Of a stretch of 64,000 nucleotides of DNA, positions 21,244 through 30,705 are shown in pieces. The DNA is from Klebsiella spallanzanii. GTDB taxonomy: Bacteria; Pseudomonadota; Gammaproteobacteria; Enterobacterales; Enterobacteriaceae. How positions within the stretch are numbered: position 1 is the first letter of the stretch; each line of letters begins with the position of its first letter. The DNA lies in contig NZ_CABGGS010000046.1 of NCBI RefSeq assembly GCF_902158555.1, positions 62,001-126,000 on the forward strand. Direction: 5' to 3'. Both the position numbers and the translations under genes were made by a program. The notes below the pieces were generated by a model. It worked only from the letters and a program-made list of their open reading frames with translations, searched no databases and had not been told where the DNA came from.

Positions 21244-22056
21244 TCAGATGTAGGACGGGCGATCGTTTTTCGGTTCAGAACCGAGGGTCGCAAGGACGGT
21301 TTTGCCGATTTCGCGGGCGGAGGTCACCGCCTGGCGGACCGCGCCGGAGTCGCCGGAAATCACCAGAATAGCTTCGTTACTAAAGCTGGTGCCGTGCGCC
21401 GGAGAGCTGTACGCCACGACTTCAACGTTGGCTGACTTCAGCGCGGTATCGGCCATCAGTACGCCTACGGAAGCCGGAGCGCCGACGATAATGCCGCAGG
21501 CGCGGCCAATCGGCGCGCCGAACGCTTTTTCCAGCGCGTAGCTGGCGCGAGCGGTGTACTGCAGCTCGATATGTCCGGCTTCGTTGCCGTAAACATCACC
21601 GAAGGTGCGGTCTAGCTCTTTCAGCGCGACTTCGATACCGCGTTTGACGTCGGAAACGTCGTTGCCGCCTAAAATAATCAGCGAACCGTGGCCCGCGCCG
21701 CCTTTGGTATCGCGCGGCAACTCAATGCTGACCACTTCGGTATTGGTGGCTTTCACCGCTTCGTCCGCCGCCATAATGTGTGGGCCTGCGCCGGTGCGGG
21801 CGCCGAGAATGCCGATGGAGCGATAGCGCTTCTCAAGCTTCATCGCATCCAGCAGGGCGGTATCGACGTTAGCGATAACCAGGCCAAGGGTGTCGCCAAT
21901 GGCGGTCCCGACAAATTCCGTTAAACTGCAGCTTTTTTCTGCCATAGCCGTCTCTCGTATTGGGTGGTTTTCAGTAGGGATGGCCTGCTGTTCCGGCGTT
22001 GCCACACGGGCAATCACCTGCGCCATGATCTGTTCAACCAGCTCATTGCTGCTCAT
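21244..22056 (-). CDS. pduB: Microcompartment shell protein PduB (tandem BMC), also PduB'
   Basis: Trimeric shell protein of 270 residues with two tandem BMC domains. An in-frame ATG at codon 38 (21945; MAEKSCSLTEFVG) is where the shorter form PduB' starts in Salmonella, so two products are expected here too. The N-terminal extension present only in the long form (residues 1-37) links shell to cargo in Salmonella. The start overlaps the pduA stop as TAATG. Confidence 0.96.
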   Translation of the reverse strand: MSSNELVEQIMAQVIARVATPEQQAIPTENHPIRETAMAEKSCSLTEFVGTAIGDTLGLVIANVDTALLDAMKLEKRYRSIGILGARTGAGPHIMAADEAVKATNTEVVSIELPRDTKGGAGHGSLIILGGNDVSDVKRGIEVALKELDRTFGDVYGNEAGHIELQYTARASYALEKAFGAPIGRACGIIVGAPASVGVLMADTALKSANVEVVAYSSPAHGTSFSNEAILVISGDSGAVRQAVTSAREIGKTVLATLGSEPKNDRPSYI

Positions 22057-22337
22057 TAGCTAATTCCCTTCGGTAAGATTTTTTCTACATCGGTGTGAGG
22101 GCGTGGGATGACGTGTACGGCTTTCACTTCACCCACGTTGCGTGCGGCCGCAGCCCCAGCATCGGTGGCCGCTTTTACCGCGCCAACATCGCCGCGCACA
22201 ATGACGGTTACCAGCCCGGAGCCAATCTTTTCATAGCCCACTAACATCACATTGGCCGATTTAACCATTGCATCAGCGGCCTCTATGGCTGCGGTTAAGC
22301 CTTTGGTTTCTACCATTCCTAGTGCTTCTTGTTGCAT
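22056..22337 (-). CDS. pduA: Microcompartment shell protein PduA (hexameric BMC)
   Basis: First gene of the pdu operon: a 93-residue BMC-domain protein forming hexamers whose pore admits 1,2-propanediol while holding back propionaldehyde (known for Salmonella PduA). It is highly similar to PduJ in this window. It is divergent from pduF, and a 525-bp A+T-rich region lies upstream with candidate PocR sites. Confidence 0.97.
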
Positions 22338-22437
22338 AAAGACCTCGCATGGAGTGTTCCGATAGTTGGGACTATAAGAAGATGCGAGGAAAAAGAATGG
22401 CTGACTTGGATTTGATGGTGAAAAAATAGTGGGTATT

Positions 22438-22456
22438 CAATAATATAAAATTGTCA
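22438..22456 (-). promoter_or_regulatory. Candidate PocR-type site, copy near pduA
   Basis: Read on the minus strand: TGACAATTTTATATTATTG. It differs at three of 19 positions from the copy at 24765-24783. It lies about 100 bp upstream of the pduA start and points towards pduA. The assignment to PocR is an inference from its occurrence only in the two regions known to be PocR-controlled in Salmonella. Confidence 0.4.
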
Positions 22457-22703
22457 TATTGAGTTTTAATTTGCTGATTTATATGTGTTTTTTAATTTAA
22501 ATTAATGTGATTATTTTGTTTTGTATATTCCATATTTACAAAATTGTTCATGACGTTTTTAATTTTGTCTGCTATGCGAAAAAAAACTGATTTGTGATGT
22601 TTGTTGGAAAACGATGAGTTGGTTTTAGCAATATTTTTGCATGTTGTGAGGGCTTGATAATTGTAAAAGCTACGCGTGACAAGTGCCATCTTCGCTTATT
22701 TAA

Positions 22704-22722
22704 TGGCAATAATTTGTTATTG
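22704..22722 (+). promoter_or_regulatory. Candidate PocR-type site, copy near pduF
   Basis: TGGCAATAATTTGTTATTG on the plus strand, two mismatches from the copy at 24765-24783, with similar flanks on both sides. It lies about 140 bp upstream of the pduF start and is oriented towards it. Confidence 0.45.
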
Positions 22723-22862
22723 ATGCCCGAATTTTCCGGCAATACCGCCAGCAGGTTGCCAACAATTTTCGGAAGGGAGTTCATATAGTGATGACCGTTG
22801 TACTCTACTGCCAGCAGGATGTTGGCTGGTCAGGACACGAACTCTGCTAAGAAGGTGTCATA

Positions 22863-23663
22863 ATGAATGATTCGTTAAAAGCGCAATGTACCGCCGAGTT
22901 TCTGGGCACCGGGCTGTTTTTGTTTTTCGGTATCGGCTGCCTGAGCGCGTTAAAGGTAGCGGGAGCAAGCCTCGGATTGTGGGAAATTTGCATTATCTGG
23001 GGGCTGGGGATCTCGCTTGCTGTGTATCTGACTTCGGGGATATCCGGCGGGCACCTCAACCCGGCCGTGACCGTCGCTTTATGGCTATTTGCCTGTTTTC
23101 CAGGTCGAAAAGTGTTCCCCTACATTGTTGCACAGGTCGCGGGTGCCTTCGGCGGCGCAGTGCTGGCCTATGTGCTTTACAGCACGATGTTTACCGAGTT
23201 TGAGGCCGCACACCATATCGCTCGCGGTAGCGTAGAGAGTCTGCAGCTAGCGAGTATTTTCAGCACCTACCCGGCGGCATCGCTGAGCATCTGGCATGCG
23301 GCGCTGGTTGAAGTGGTGATTACCTCCATGTTGATGGGCATGATTATGGCGCTGACCGACGATGGCAACGGTGTGCCAAAAGGGCCGCTGGCTCCTCTGC
23401 TGATTGGTCTGCTGGTTGCGGTTATTGGTGCATCCACCGGACCGCTGACTGGTTTTGCGATGAATCCGGCACGTGATTTTGGGCCGAAGCTGTTTACATG
23501 GATGGCGGGTTGGGGCGATATCGCGATGACCGGCGGCAGAGATATTCCGTACTTTATTGTACCGATTGTTGCACCGTTAATCGGGGCCTGTCTGGGGGCG
23601 GCAATCTATCGTTATCTGATTGGTAATAACTTACCGTGCAATACCTGTAAATTAGAGGATTAA
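22863..23663 (+). CDS. pduF: Propanediol diffusion facilitator PduF
   Basis: Aquaglyceroporin (MIP family) of the inner membrane that lets 1,2-propanediol into the cell; 266 residues with six membrane segments. Both pore motifs are present: HLNPAVTVAL (about residues 62-71) and MNPARDFGPK (about 200-209), the Asp after the second NPA-R being typical of glycerol facilitators. Transcribed away from pduA and towards pocR, with a terminator-like hairpin at 23723-23747. Confidence 0.96.
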   Translation: MNDSLKAQCTAEFLGTGLFLFFGIGCLSALKVAGASLGLWEICIIWGLGISLAVYLTSGISGGHLNPAVTVALWLFACFPGRKVFPYIVAQVAGAFGGAVLAYVLYSTMFTEFEAAHHIARGSVESLQLASIFSTYPAASLSIWHAALVEVVITSMLMGMIMALTDDGNGVPKGPLAPLLIGLLVAVIGASTGPLTGFAMNPARDFGPKLFTWMAGWGDIAMTGGRDIPYFIVPIVAPLIGACLGAAIYRYLIGNNLPCNTCKLED

Positions 23664-23722
23664 TGCATTTGCTGAAATAGCTGAAATTTTTCATGAACCG
23701 GTATCACGAAGTCGCCCAAAAT

Positions 23723-23747
23723 GTCTCCCACGGATGGGAGACTTTTG
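23723..23747 (+). terminator. Probable intrinsic terminator after pduF
   Basis: An 8-bp perfect stem (GTCTCCCA, 23723-23730, pairing with TGGGAGAC, 23735-23742) with a 4-nt loop, followed by TTTT. It lies 59 bp past the pduF stop, so pocR is expected to have its own promoter as well as possible read-through. Confidence 0.7.
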
Positions 23748-23851
23748 CTATCGTATTATTCTTTTATCGTTGGCGGCAAATGATGATGAAAGGAAGTGAA
23801 TATTAAAGAAATGTTTTATTTATAACAAAAAATTAACTGAGAGGTTTTATC

Positions 23852-24763
23852 ATGATTTCTGCGAGTACACTGAACTCAGAACTCATCAATAAAATCGCAC
23901 AGGATTTTGCGCAGGCCACCAGTCTGGCCGTTGTGGTTGTCAATATTCACGGTGATGAAATTTCTGAACTGTTTAATTTCACGCCTTTCTGCCAGCTTAT
24001 GCGTCAACACCCCCAGCACAGCACCCGCTGTCGGATGAGCGACCGCTGCGGTGGCCTGGAAGCTTCAAAAACCGATCAGCTCTGTATCTACCGCTGCCAC
24101 GCCGGGTTAACCGATTTTTCCATCCCTTTAGTTATTGCCGGACACCTTGTGGGTTTCGTGCTGTGCGGGCAGGTGCGCTTAAGCAATGATGTTGAGCTGG
24201 TCGATATTCTCAACGTTGACGACCGCTGGCAGGCCGATCCTGAGCTGGTAAAGGCGTTCCGCGACGTGCCGGAAATGGACTACTCCAGAGTGATCGCTTC
24301 CGCCGATTTACTGAAGCTAATCGTCGAAAACTGCCTTAAAAAACAGCTCAACTTTGTGGTGATTAAAGATAACCCGCAGCAGCCTGAACCTGCGCGCGCC
24401 AGCCGGGTTGCCAGCCCTCACGACAGTAAAATGAAGAAAGCGCTGCGCTATATCGATGCCCATTTATCCGATGAGCTACGCCTGGAAGATGTTGCCGCCC
24501 ACGTTTATCTCAGCCCTTACTATTTCAGTAAGCTGTTCAAAAAATATCAGGGGATCGGCTTTAACGCCTGGGTAAATCATCAGCGGATGGTGAGCGCTAA
24601 AGAGCTGCTTTGCCACAGCGACTGGAGTATTGCCAGCATTGCACGAAATTTAGGATTTTCGCAAACCAGCTATTTTTGCAAAGTTTTTCGCCAGGCCTAT
24701 CAGGTGACTCCGCAGGCTTATCGTCAGCAAATTAACGCCAGATCACAAACTGAACCATTTTAA
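23852..24763 (+). CDS. pocR: AraC-type activator PocR of pdu and cob/cbi
   Basis: Regulator that activates the pdu and cbi/cob operons in response to 1,2-propanediol (established in Salmonella). The 303-residue protein has an N-terminal PocR ligand-binding domain (about 10-165) with a cluster of Cys residues (SDRCGG, CIYRCHAG) and a C-terminal AraC-family double helix-turn-helix (about 195-295, including LEDVAAHVYLSPYYFSKLFKKY). It lies between its two target operons. Confidence 0.95.
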   Translation: MISASTLNSELINKIAQDFAQATSLAVVVVNIHGDEISELFNFTPFCQLMRQHPQHSTRCRMSDRCGGLEASKTDQLCIYRCHAGLTDFSIPLVIAGHLVGFVLCGQVRLSNDVELVDILNVDDRWQADPELVKAFRDVPEMDYSRVIASADLLKLIVENCLKKQLNFVVIKDNPQQPEPARASRVASPHDSKMKKALRYIDAHLSDELRLEDVAAHVYLSPYYFSKLFKKYQGIGFNAWVNHQRMVSAKELLCHSDWSIASIARNLGFSQTSYFCKVFRQAYQVTPQAYRQQINARSQTEPF

Positions 24764-24764
24764 A

Positions 24765-24783
24765 TGACAATATTTTGTTATTG
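24765..24783 (+). promoter_or_regulatory. Candidate PocR-type site upstream of the cbi leader
   Basis: TGACAATATTTTGTTATTG, starting right after the pocR stop and 300 bp before the riboswitch. A shorter relative, CAATAAATTGTCA, lies at 24844-24856 in the opposite sense. The same element occurs twice between pduA and pduF. The rest of 24784-25064 is A+T-rich and must hold the cbi promoter, which I could not pinpoint. Confidence 0.45.
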
Positions 24784-25064
24784 CCGATTTTTGATATCCC
24801 CCTGTATCTGGCTCATTATAAAATGAAAAAATCTCATTCAGAGCAATAAATTGTCATAGCGCAACAAAATAATAATGAGGGAACGATAAGCTGCACCAGT
24901 TTTTATTTATTTGATGGGATAGAGTGACATCTGAAATTGCTTTCAGGCCGCCGCAGGCGTAATGAAAAGATTTTGCAATTAGATATTAGAGACGACGGAA
25001 GCCATCCAGCCTCCGTAAGGTGTTCTAGAAATTATTCGAGTGAGGACTCATCCCGCTCGAGAAA

Positions 25065-25334
25065 ACCGACAGGTGCCAGGGAAGGGGGTGTGAATCCCCC
25101 GCAGCCCCCGCTGCTGTGATGCTGACGAACCCATATATACGCTAAATAATTCGCGTTGTAGGAAGGCGGCAAGCGAGTGAATCCCCAGGAGCTTACACAG
25201 GTAAGTGACTGGGGTGAACAAGTAAAGCCAACGCACATACAACGTGAAGTATGACGGGTATGACCACTGATCTGCTTACCGGATTGGGAAGGATGGGGAA
25301 GGACGACGCTAAGCCAGAAGACCTGCCTGTCGGT
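25065..25334 (+). ncRNA. Adenosylcobalamin riboswitch in the cbiA leader
   Basis: A cobalamin riboswitch controlling the cbi-cob operon: with adenosylcobalamin bound, expression should fall. P1 is a perfect 9-bp helix (ACCGACAGG at 25065-25073 with CCTGTCGGT at 25326-25334). The conserved core GTGAATCCCCCGCAGCCCCCGC region lies at about 25090-25115. The B12 box GCCAGAAGACCTGCC is at 25313-25327. It is longer than usual because of an extra arm at about 25183-25214 (CCCCAG/CTGGGG and CTTAC/GTAAG). About 100 nt of leader separates it from cbiA, where CCCTACC near 25409 can pair imperfectly with GGTATGG over the start codon, a possible ribosome-site hairpin. Confidence 0.9.
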
Positions 25335-25432
25335 GACTACCAACAACTTCGGTGGGAAGTGGGTTGCTTAGATGCGTACAGTCGAAAGACTGGGAATGCT
25401 CGCAGCCCTACCACCCGGCACAGGATCGGGGT

Positions 25433-26812
25433 ATGGCAGCCAGGCAGCACGCATTTATTCTCGCAGGTACCGGTAGCGGTTGTGGTAAAACCACCGTTAC
25501 GCTTGGTTTGCTCAGCCTGTTGAAGCAGCGCGGTATGCGGGTTCAGCCCTGCAAAGTCGGCCCGGATTATCTCGATACCGGCTGGCATACCGCCGTCAGC
25601 GGCGTCGCTTCCCGCAACCTCGACAGCTTTATGCTCCCGGAACCGGTTCTCAATGCGCTGTTTTGCGAACAGATGCAGCGGGCGGATATCGCGGTGATCG
25701 AAGGCGTCATGGGGCTTTATGACGGCTATGGCACCGACCCGAATTATTGCAGCACCGCCGCGATGGCCAAACAGCTTGGCTGCCCGGTCATTCTACTGGT
25801 GGATGGTAAAGCGGTTTCCACCTCCATCGCCGCCACGGTGATGGGATTTCAGCACTTCGACCCCAGCCTGAATATCGCTGGCGTTATCGTCAATCGCGTC
25901 AACAGCGATACTCACTATCAGCTACTCAAAAGCGCCATTGAGCGCTACTGCGGGTTGCCGGTTCTCGGCTACGTACCGCGAGTGGAAGGTGTTGCCCTGC
26001 CCGAACGGCATTTGGGCCTGGTGACTGCCCGTGAATCGCTGGTGAACCAGCAGCCGTGGCGTGATTTTGCCCAAACGCTGGCGCAAACTCTGGATATTGA
26101 ACAACTTCTTACCCTCAGCCAGCTTGCTGCTTTACCCGCCGGGGAGTGGCCTGCGCTACCGTCGCCTGACGCCGGAGCAGGCTTGACTCTGGCGCTGGCC
26201 GACGACGAGGCCTTCAACTTTTACTACCCGGATAACCTCACCCTGCTTGAACGCTGTGGGGTGAATATTGTGCGTTTCAGCCCGCTGCACGATAGCGCAT
26301 TGCCGCCATGTCAGATGATTTGGCTCGGCGGTGGCTATCCCGAAATTCACGCCGCCGCGCTGGCGGCCAATACGCCAATGCTGGCGCAGTTGCAGGAGGC
26401 GCACCGGCGCGGTGTGGCGATTTACGCCGAATGCGGTGGTCTGATGTATCTCGGTAGCACCCTGGAAGACGCCAGCGGTGAAATTTACCCGATGGCCAAT
26501 CTTATTCCCGGCCATAGCAAGATGGGCAAACGGCTTACCCGCTTTGGCTACTGCGAGGCGCGGGCGATGCGGCAAACGCTGCTGGCAGCCCCCAGTGAAA
26601 CCCTACGCGGGCATGAATTCCACTACTCGGATTTCACCCCGGAAACCCCGGCGGTGCTGGCCTGTCGTAAAGTCCGCGATGGCATAACGCTCCAGCAGTG
26701 GTCGGGCGGCTGGCAGGTGGGTAATACCTTCGCCAGCTATCTGCACCTGCATTTTGCCCAGCGACCCACGATGCTCAGCTATTGGCTGGCTGCGGCAAGG
26801 AGCGCCCTATGA
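25433..26812 (+). CDS. cbiA: Cobyrinate a,c-diamide synthase
   Basis: Glutamine- and ATP-dependent amidation of the a and c side chains of cobyrinate. I start at ATG 25433 (459 residues, the Salmonella length) because the longer in-frame option from 25352 would extend into the leader. Walker A GTGSGCGKTT lies at about residues 11-20 and the glutaminase nucleophile segment YAECGGLMYLG at about 327-337, giving the DRTGG-type synthetase plus class I amidotransferase arrangement. First gene of the riboswitch-controlled operon. Confidence 0.96.
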   Translation: MAARQHAFILAGTGSGCGKTTVTLGLLSLLKQRGMRVQPCKVGPDYLDTGWHTAVSGVASRNLDSFMLPEPVLNALFCEQMQRADIAVIEGVMGLYDGYGTDPNYCSTAAMAKQLGCPVILLVDGKAVSTSIAATVMGFQHFDPSLNIAGVIVNRVNSDTHYQLLKSAIERYCGLPVLGYVPRVEGVALPERHLGLVTARESLVNQQPWRDFAQTLAQTLDIEQLLTLSQLAALPAGEWPALPSPDAGAGLTLALADDEAFNFYYPDNLTLLERCGVNIVRFSPLHDSALPPCQMIWLGGGYPEIHAAALAANTPMLAQLQEAHRRGVAIYAECGGLMYLGSTLEDASGEIYPMANLIPGHSKMGKRLTRFGYCEARAMRQTLLAAPSETLRGHEFHYSDFTPETPAVLACRKVRDGITLQQWSGGWQVGNTFASYLHLHFAQRPTMLSYWLAAARSAL

Positions 26813-27768
26813 CGCTGCTGGCCTGGTGCGTGGCCTGGGTCCTCGATTTTATCATCGGCGACCCGCAGAGCTGGCCGCATCCGGTGCGCTGGATAGGCAA
26901 CCTGATCGCCGCCGTCCAGCGCAGCGTGCGCCGCTATTGCCACAGCGACTTTGCTTTACGCGTCGGCGGCGGGGTGATGTGGGTCATCGTGGTCGGCCTC
27001 ACATGGGGTATCTCCTGGGGCGTGCTGACGCTGGCGCAGATGATTCATCCGTGGTTTGGCTGGGTGGTTGAGGTGTGGATGATTTTCACCGTACTGGCCG
27101 GGCGTTGCCTGGCGCAGTCGGCGCGGGACGTCGAGCGTCCGCTGCGCGCGGGCGATCTGGCGGAAAGCCGCCTCAAACTCTCATGGATTGTCGGGCGCGA
27201 TACGTCGCAGCTCGAGCCGCAGCAGATTAACCGCGCGGTGGTCGAGACGGTGGCGGAAAACACCGTTGACGGCATTATCGCGCCGCTCTTCTTTCTACTG
27301 CTGGGCGGTGCGCCGCTGGCGATGGCTTATAAAGCGGTCAACACTCTCGACTCGATGGTCGGTTACAAGCATGAAAAATATCGCGCCATCGGTATGGTCA
27401 GCGCCCGCCTTGATGATGTCGCCAACTATATCCCCGCCCGCCTGAGCTGGCTGCTTATCAGCCTGGCCGCTTTCCTCTGCCGTGAAGCGGGCGACCGCGC
27501 GCTGCGCATCGGCTGGCGCGATCGATACAACCACAGCAGCCCGAACTGCGGCTGGTCGGAAGCCCCCGTGGCCGGAGCGCTCGGCATCTGGCTTGGCGGC
27601 CCAAACGATTATTTTGGCCAGCGCGTGGAGAAGCCGTGGATTGGCGACGCGACGCGCGACATTGACGTAGACGATATTTCCCGAACGATTCGACTGATGT
27701 GGGTAGCTTCGACCCTGGCGCTGGTGCTGTTTATGGCAGCACGGTACTGGCTGGTCGGCGTGGCCTGA
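26809..27768 (+). CDS. cbiB: Adenosylcobinamide-phosphate synthase
   Basis: Inner-membrane protein that joins aminopropanol phosphate (made by PduX and CobD) to adenosylcobyric acid. 319 residues with several hydrophobic segments and the motifs FIIGDPQSWPHPVRWIG near the N-terminus and NTLDSMVGYKHEKY in the middle. ATG 26809 overlaps the cbiA stop by 4 bp and gives the family's normal length. Confidence 0.95.
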   Translation: MTLLAWCVAWVLDFIIGDPQSWPHPVRWIGNLIAAVQRSVRRYCHSDFALRVGGGVMWVIVVGLTWGISWGVLTLAQMIHPWFGWVVEVWMIFTVLAGRCLAQSARDVERPLRAGDLAESRLKLSWIVGRDTSQLEPQQINRAVVETVAENTVDGIIAPLFFLLLGGAPLAMAYKAVNTLDSMVGYKHEKYRAIGMVSARLDDVANYIPARLSWLLISLAAFLCREAGDRALRIGWRDRYNHSSPNCGWSEAPVAGALGIWLGGPNDYFGQRVEKPWIGDATRDIDVDDISRTIRLMWVASTLALVLFMAARYWLVGVA

Positions 27769-27778
27769 GGACAAATAA

Positions 27779-28411
27779 ATGCACTATATCCAGCAACCAC
27801 AGGCAATTGAGGCAAAAAGCTTCGACATTATTGGCGAAATCATTGCAGAGACTCGCCCGGACTACCGCTTTGCCAGCCCGCTGCATGAAGCCATTATTAA
27901 GCGGGTTATCCACACTACCGCCGATTTTGACTGGCTGGATATTTTGTGGTTTTCGCCCGACGTCCTTGAGCGTCTCAGCGCTGCATTAAGTCAGCCCTGC
28001 ATTCTGTATACCGACACCACCATGGCGCTCTCCGGGATCAATAAAACTCTGCTGGCGAAATTCGGCGGCGAGTGCCGCTGTTATATCAGCGATCCGCGCG
28101 TGGTGGCGGAGGCGAAAGCGCAGGGGATGACTCGCTCAATGGCGGCGGTGGATATCGCAGTGGCCGAAGAGGGCGAGAAGATGTTTGTGTTTGGCAATGC
28201 CCCCACCGCGCTGTTTCGTCTGCTTGAGCATGATGTCGTGGTGAACGGTGTGATTGGCGTGCCGGTTGGCTTCGTCGGCGCGGCGGAATCAAAAGAGGCT
28301 CTGACGCAGAGCGGCCTGCCGGGTATCGCTGCGTTGGGACGTAAAGGCGGCAGCAACGTCGCCGCTGCCATCGTCAACGCCATTCTGTATCACCTGCAGG
28401 GGGCGCGATGA
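27779..28411 (+). CDS. cbiC: Cobalt-precorrin-8 methylmutase
   Basis: Moves the methyl group from C-11 to C-12 of cobalt-precorrin-8, producing cobyrinate, in the anaerobic pathway. 210 residues. The central [13 protein letters not shown] and the C-terminal [16 protein letters not shown] are signatures of the precorrin-8X methylmutase family. Overlaps cbiD by 4 bp. Confidence 0.96.
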   Translation: MHYIQQPQAIEAKSFDIIGEIIAETRPDYRFASPLHEAIIKRVIHTTADFDWLDILWFSPDVLERLSAALSQPCILYTDTTMALSGINKTLLAKFGGECRCYISDPRVVAEAKAQGMTRSMAAVDIAVAEEGEKMFVFGNAPTALFRLLEHDVVVNGVIGVPVGFVGAAESKEALTQSGLPGIAALGRKGGSNVAAAIVNAILYHLQGAR

Positions 28412-29547
28412 GCGAGCAATCCTTTGATGACCCGGTGTGGCACAACGGCAAGGCGTTGCGTAAAGGCTATACCACCGGCTCCTGCGCGACGGCGGCGGCA
28501 AAGGTCGCGGCGCTGATGGTGATGCGCCAACATTTGATTCATCAGGTCTCCATTATTACGCCGTCCGGCGTAACGCTGTGTCTTAACGTCGAGTCGCCGC
28601 ACGTCGAAGGGCAGCAGGCGATTGCCGCAATCCGTAAAGACGGCGGAGACGATGTTGATGCCACTCACGGGATGCTGATTTTTGCCCGCGTGACGCTTAA
28701 TGATTCTGCTGAGATTACGCTGCGCGGCGGCGAGGGCGTCGGCACGATAACGCGCAAAGGGATTGGCCTGCCCATCGGCAGCCCGGCGATTAACCGTACT
28801 CCGCGCCACACCATTGAGTCAGCGGTGCGTGAAGCGATTGGCCCGTCTCGCGGGGCTGAGGTAGAAATTTTCGCACCGGAAGGCGAAGAGCGGGCGCAGA
28901 AAACCTACAACTCGCGGCTCGGAATTTTGGGCGGCATCTCGATTATCGGCACCACCGGGATCGTCACGCCGATGTCGGAGGAGAGCTGGAAGCGTTCGCT
29001 GTCGCTGGAGCTGGAGATCAAACGCGCGGCGGGGCTGGAGCGGGTGGTGCTGGTGCCGGGCAACCATGGTGAACGCTTCGTTCGCGAGCAGATGGGGATT
29101 GATTCTCAGGTGGTGGTCACCATGAGCAACTTTGTCGGCTACATGATTGAAGAAGCCGTGCGCCTCGGGTTCCGCCAGATTGTGCTGATCGGCCATCCCG
29201 GCAAGCTGATTAAAATTGCCGCCGGTATTTTCCACACCCACAGCCATATTGCCGATGCGCGGATGGAAACGCTCGTCGCGCACCTGGCGCTGCTCGGCGC
29301 GCCGCTGGAGCTTCTGCGGCTGGTCAGCGAATGCGATACCACCGAAGCGGCGATGGAGCATATCGACGCGTACGGTTTTCAGCATATCTACGACCATCTT
29401 GCCGAGCGCATCTGCCTGCGGGTGATGCAGATGCTGCGTTTTACCAAAACGCCGCCCACCTGCGACGCCATCATGTTCTCCTTTGATAACAAGGTTCTCG
29501 GCAGCAATCGCCCGGTCGAAGAGATCGCACGGGAGATGTCATGTTAA
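28408..29547 (+). CDS. cbiD: Cobalt-precorrin-5B C1-methyltransferase
   Basis: Methylates C-1 during ring contraction in the oxygen-independent pathway, with S-adenosylmethionine. 379 residues. The N-terminal [16 protein letters not shown] (about residues 14-29) is the CbiD signature. It sits between cbiC and cbiE with overlaps on both sides. Confidence 0.96.
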   Translation: MSEQSFDDPVWHNGKALRKGYTTGSCATAAAKVAALMVMRQHLIHQVSIITPSGVTLCLNVESPHVEGQQAIAAIRKDGGDDVDATHGMLIFARVTLNDSAEITLRGGEGVGTITRKGIGLPIGSPAINRTPRHTIESAVREAIGPSRGAEVEIFAPEGEERAQKTYNSRLGILGGISIIGTTGIVTPMSEESWKRSLSLELEIKRAAGLERVVLVPGNHGERFVREQMGIDSQVVVTMSNFVGYMIEEAVRLGFRQIVLIGHPGKLIKIAAGIFHTHSHIADARMETLVAHLALLGAPLELLRLVSECDTTEAAMEHIDAYGFQHIYDHLAERICLRVMQMLRFTKTPPTCDAIMFSFDNKVLGSNRPVEEIAREMSC

Positions 29548-30146
29548 CGGTGGTCGGCATGGGGCCGTCGGGCCTGCATCTGATGACGCCCGCGGCGCGT
29601 GAGGCGGTGGCGGCAGCAGATGCCCTGGTTGGCGGCAGGCGGCATTTGCAGCAGTTCCCTGAATTTCACGGCGAGCAGTTTGCGCTGGGCGCCAATATTG
29701 CCGAGCTGCTGGAGTGGCTCAGCGAGCGCGAAGCGCAGCAAGTTGTCGTGCTGGCCTCCGGCGACCCGCTGTTTTACGGCATCGGCACGCGGCTGATTGC
29801 CCACTTTGGCATCGAACGCGTGCGCATTATCCCCGGTATCAGCGCGGTGCAATACCTGTGCGCCCGCGCCGGAATCGACATGAACAATATCTGGCTGACC
29901 AGCAGCCACGGGCGAGAGGTCTCTTTCGATGAGCTGGCTCGCCACAGCAAAGTGGCGATGGTGACCGACGGGCGCTGCGGGCCGCGTGAAATTGCCGCCC
30001 AGCTGACGGCGCGGGGAAAAGGGTATCGCTGGATGGTGATTGGCGAAAACCTGGCGATGGATAACGAGCGGATCCACTGGCTACCGGTCAGTGAGGTCGA
30101 CGGCGAATATGAGATGAATGCGGTGGTGATCCTCGATGAAAGATGA
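29541..30146 (+). CDS. cbiE: Cobalt-precorrin-7 C5-methyltransferase
   Basis: SAM-dependent tetrapyrrole methylase acting at C-5, the partner of CbiT; the two are fused as CobL in aerobic-pathway organisms. 201 residues with [16 protein letters not shown] at the N-terminus, [14 protein letters not shown] (about 68-81) and [11 protein letters not shown] (about 96-106), the three canonical methylase segments. Overlaps cbiT by 11 bp. Confidence 0.95.
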   Translation: MLTVVGMGPSGLHLMTPAAREAVAAADALVGGRRHLQQFPEFHGEQFALGANIAELLEWLSEREAQQVVVLASGDPLFYGIGTRLIAHFGIERVRIIPGISAVQYLCARAGIDMNNIWLTSSHGREVSFDELARHSKVAMVTDGRCGPREIAAQLTARGKGYRWMVIGENLAMDNERIHWLPVSEVDGEYEMNAVVILDER

Positions 30147-30705
30147 ACTTTTTCTGCGCGGCGAGAAAGTGCCGATGACCAAAGAGGCGGTTCGCGCGCT
30201 GGCGCTGGCCAAACTTGAACTGCACCGGGCAAGCCACCTGATTGATATCGGCGCCGGTACTGGCAGCGTGTCGATTGAGGCGGCGCTGCAATACCCCTCG
30301 CTACAGGTGACGGCGGTTGAGCGCAACCCGGCGGCGCTGCAATTGCTGGACGAAAATCGCCAGCATTTCGCCTGCGGCAACATTGAGATCCTGCCCGGCG
30401 AAGCGCCGATGGTGATAACCGAACGGGCCGATGCCATTTTTATGGGCGGCAGCGGCGGCCATCTTGGAGAACTGATTGACTGGTCCTGGCAGCAGCTCTA
30501 TCCCGGCGGTCGTCTGGTGATGACCTTTATTCTGCAAGAGAACCTGAACGCCGCCCTCGACTACTTGCAACAACGGGGGATCGAACAGGTCGATTGCCTC
30601 CAGCTTAACGTTTCGTCGCTGACCCGGCTTGGCAGCGGCCACTATTTCAAACCGAATAATCCCGTTTTTGTTATCGCCTGTCAGAAGGAAGAAAACCATG
30701 GCTGA
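30136..30705 (+). CDS. cbiT: Cobalt-precorrin-6B C15-methyltransferase (decarboxylating)
   Basis: Class I Rossmann methyltransferase that methylates C-15 and decarboxylates the acetate at C-12. 189 residues, SAM motif [15 protein letters not shown] at about 36-49. Adjacent to its functional partner cbiE. Confidence 0.95.
   Translation: MKDELFLRGEKVPMTKEAVRALALAKLELHRASHLIDIGAGTGSVSIEAALQYPSLQVTAVERNPAALQLLDENRQHFACGNIEILPGEAPMVITERADAIFMGGSGGHLGELIDWSWQQLYPGGRLVMTFILQENLNAALDYLQQRGIEQVDCLQLNVSSLTRLGSGHYFKPNNPVFVIACQKEENHG

Larger units (their letters stand above)
22338..22862. promoter_or_regulatory. Divergent control region pduA / pduF
   Basis: 525 bp without a convincing gene and strikingly A+T-rich compared with the flanking genes. 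It must carry the leftward pdu promoter and the rightward pduF promoter. Two copies of a 19-bp motif (22438-22456 and 22704-22722) recur near the cbi promoter; see those entries. Several TGTGA half-sites are present, but I see no full CRP palindrome good enough to call. I could not assign -35/-10 boxes with confidence. Confidence 0.6.

Noticed and set aside
20578-21435. 285-codon plus-strand frame across pduC and pduB
   Set aside because: Antisense shadow of two intact conserved genes, with shadow-type amino-acid composition.
22492-22784. Small minus-strand frames in the pduA-pduF interval
   Set aside because: Short, in A+T-rich regulatory DNA, no ribosome sites, and they overlap the motif copies thought to be regulatory.
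25251-25523. 90-codon frame inside the cbiA leader
   Set aside because: Overlaps the riboswitch B12 box and P1 and the cbiA start; no ribosome site. The structured RNA explains this stretch.
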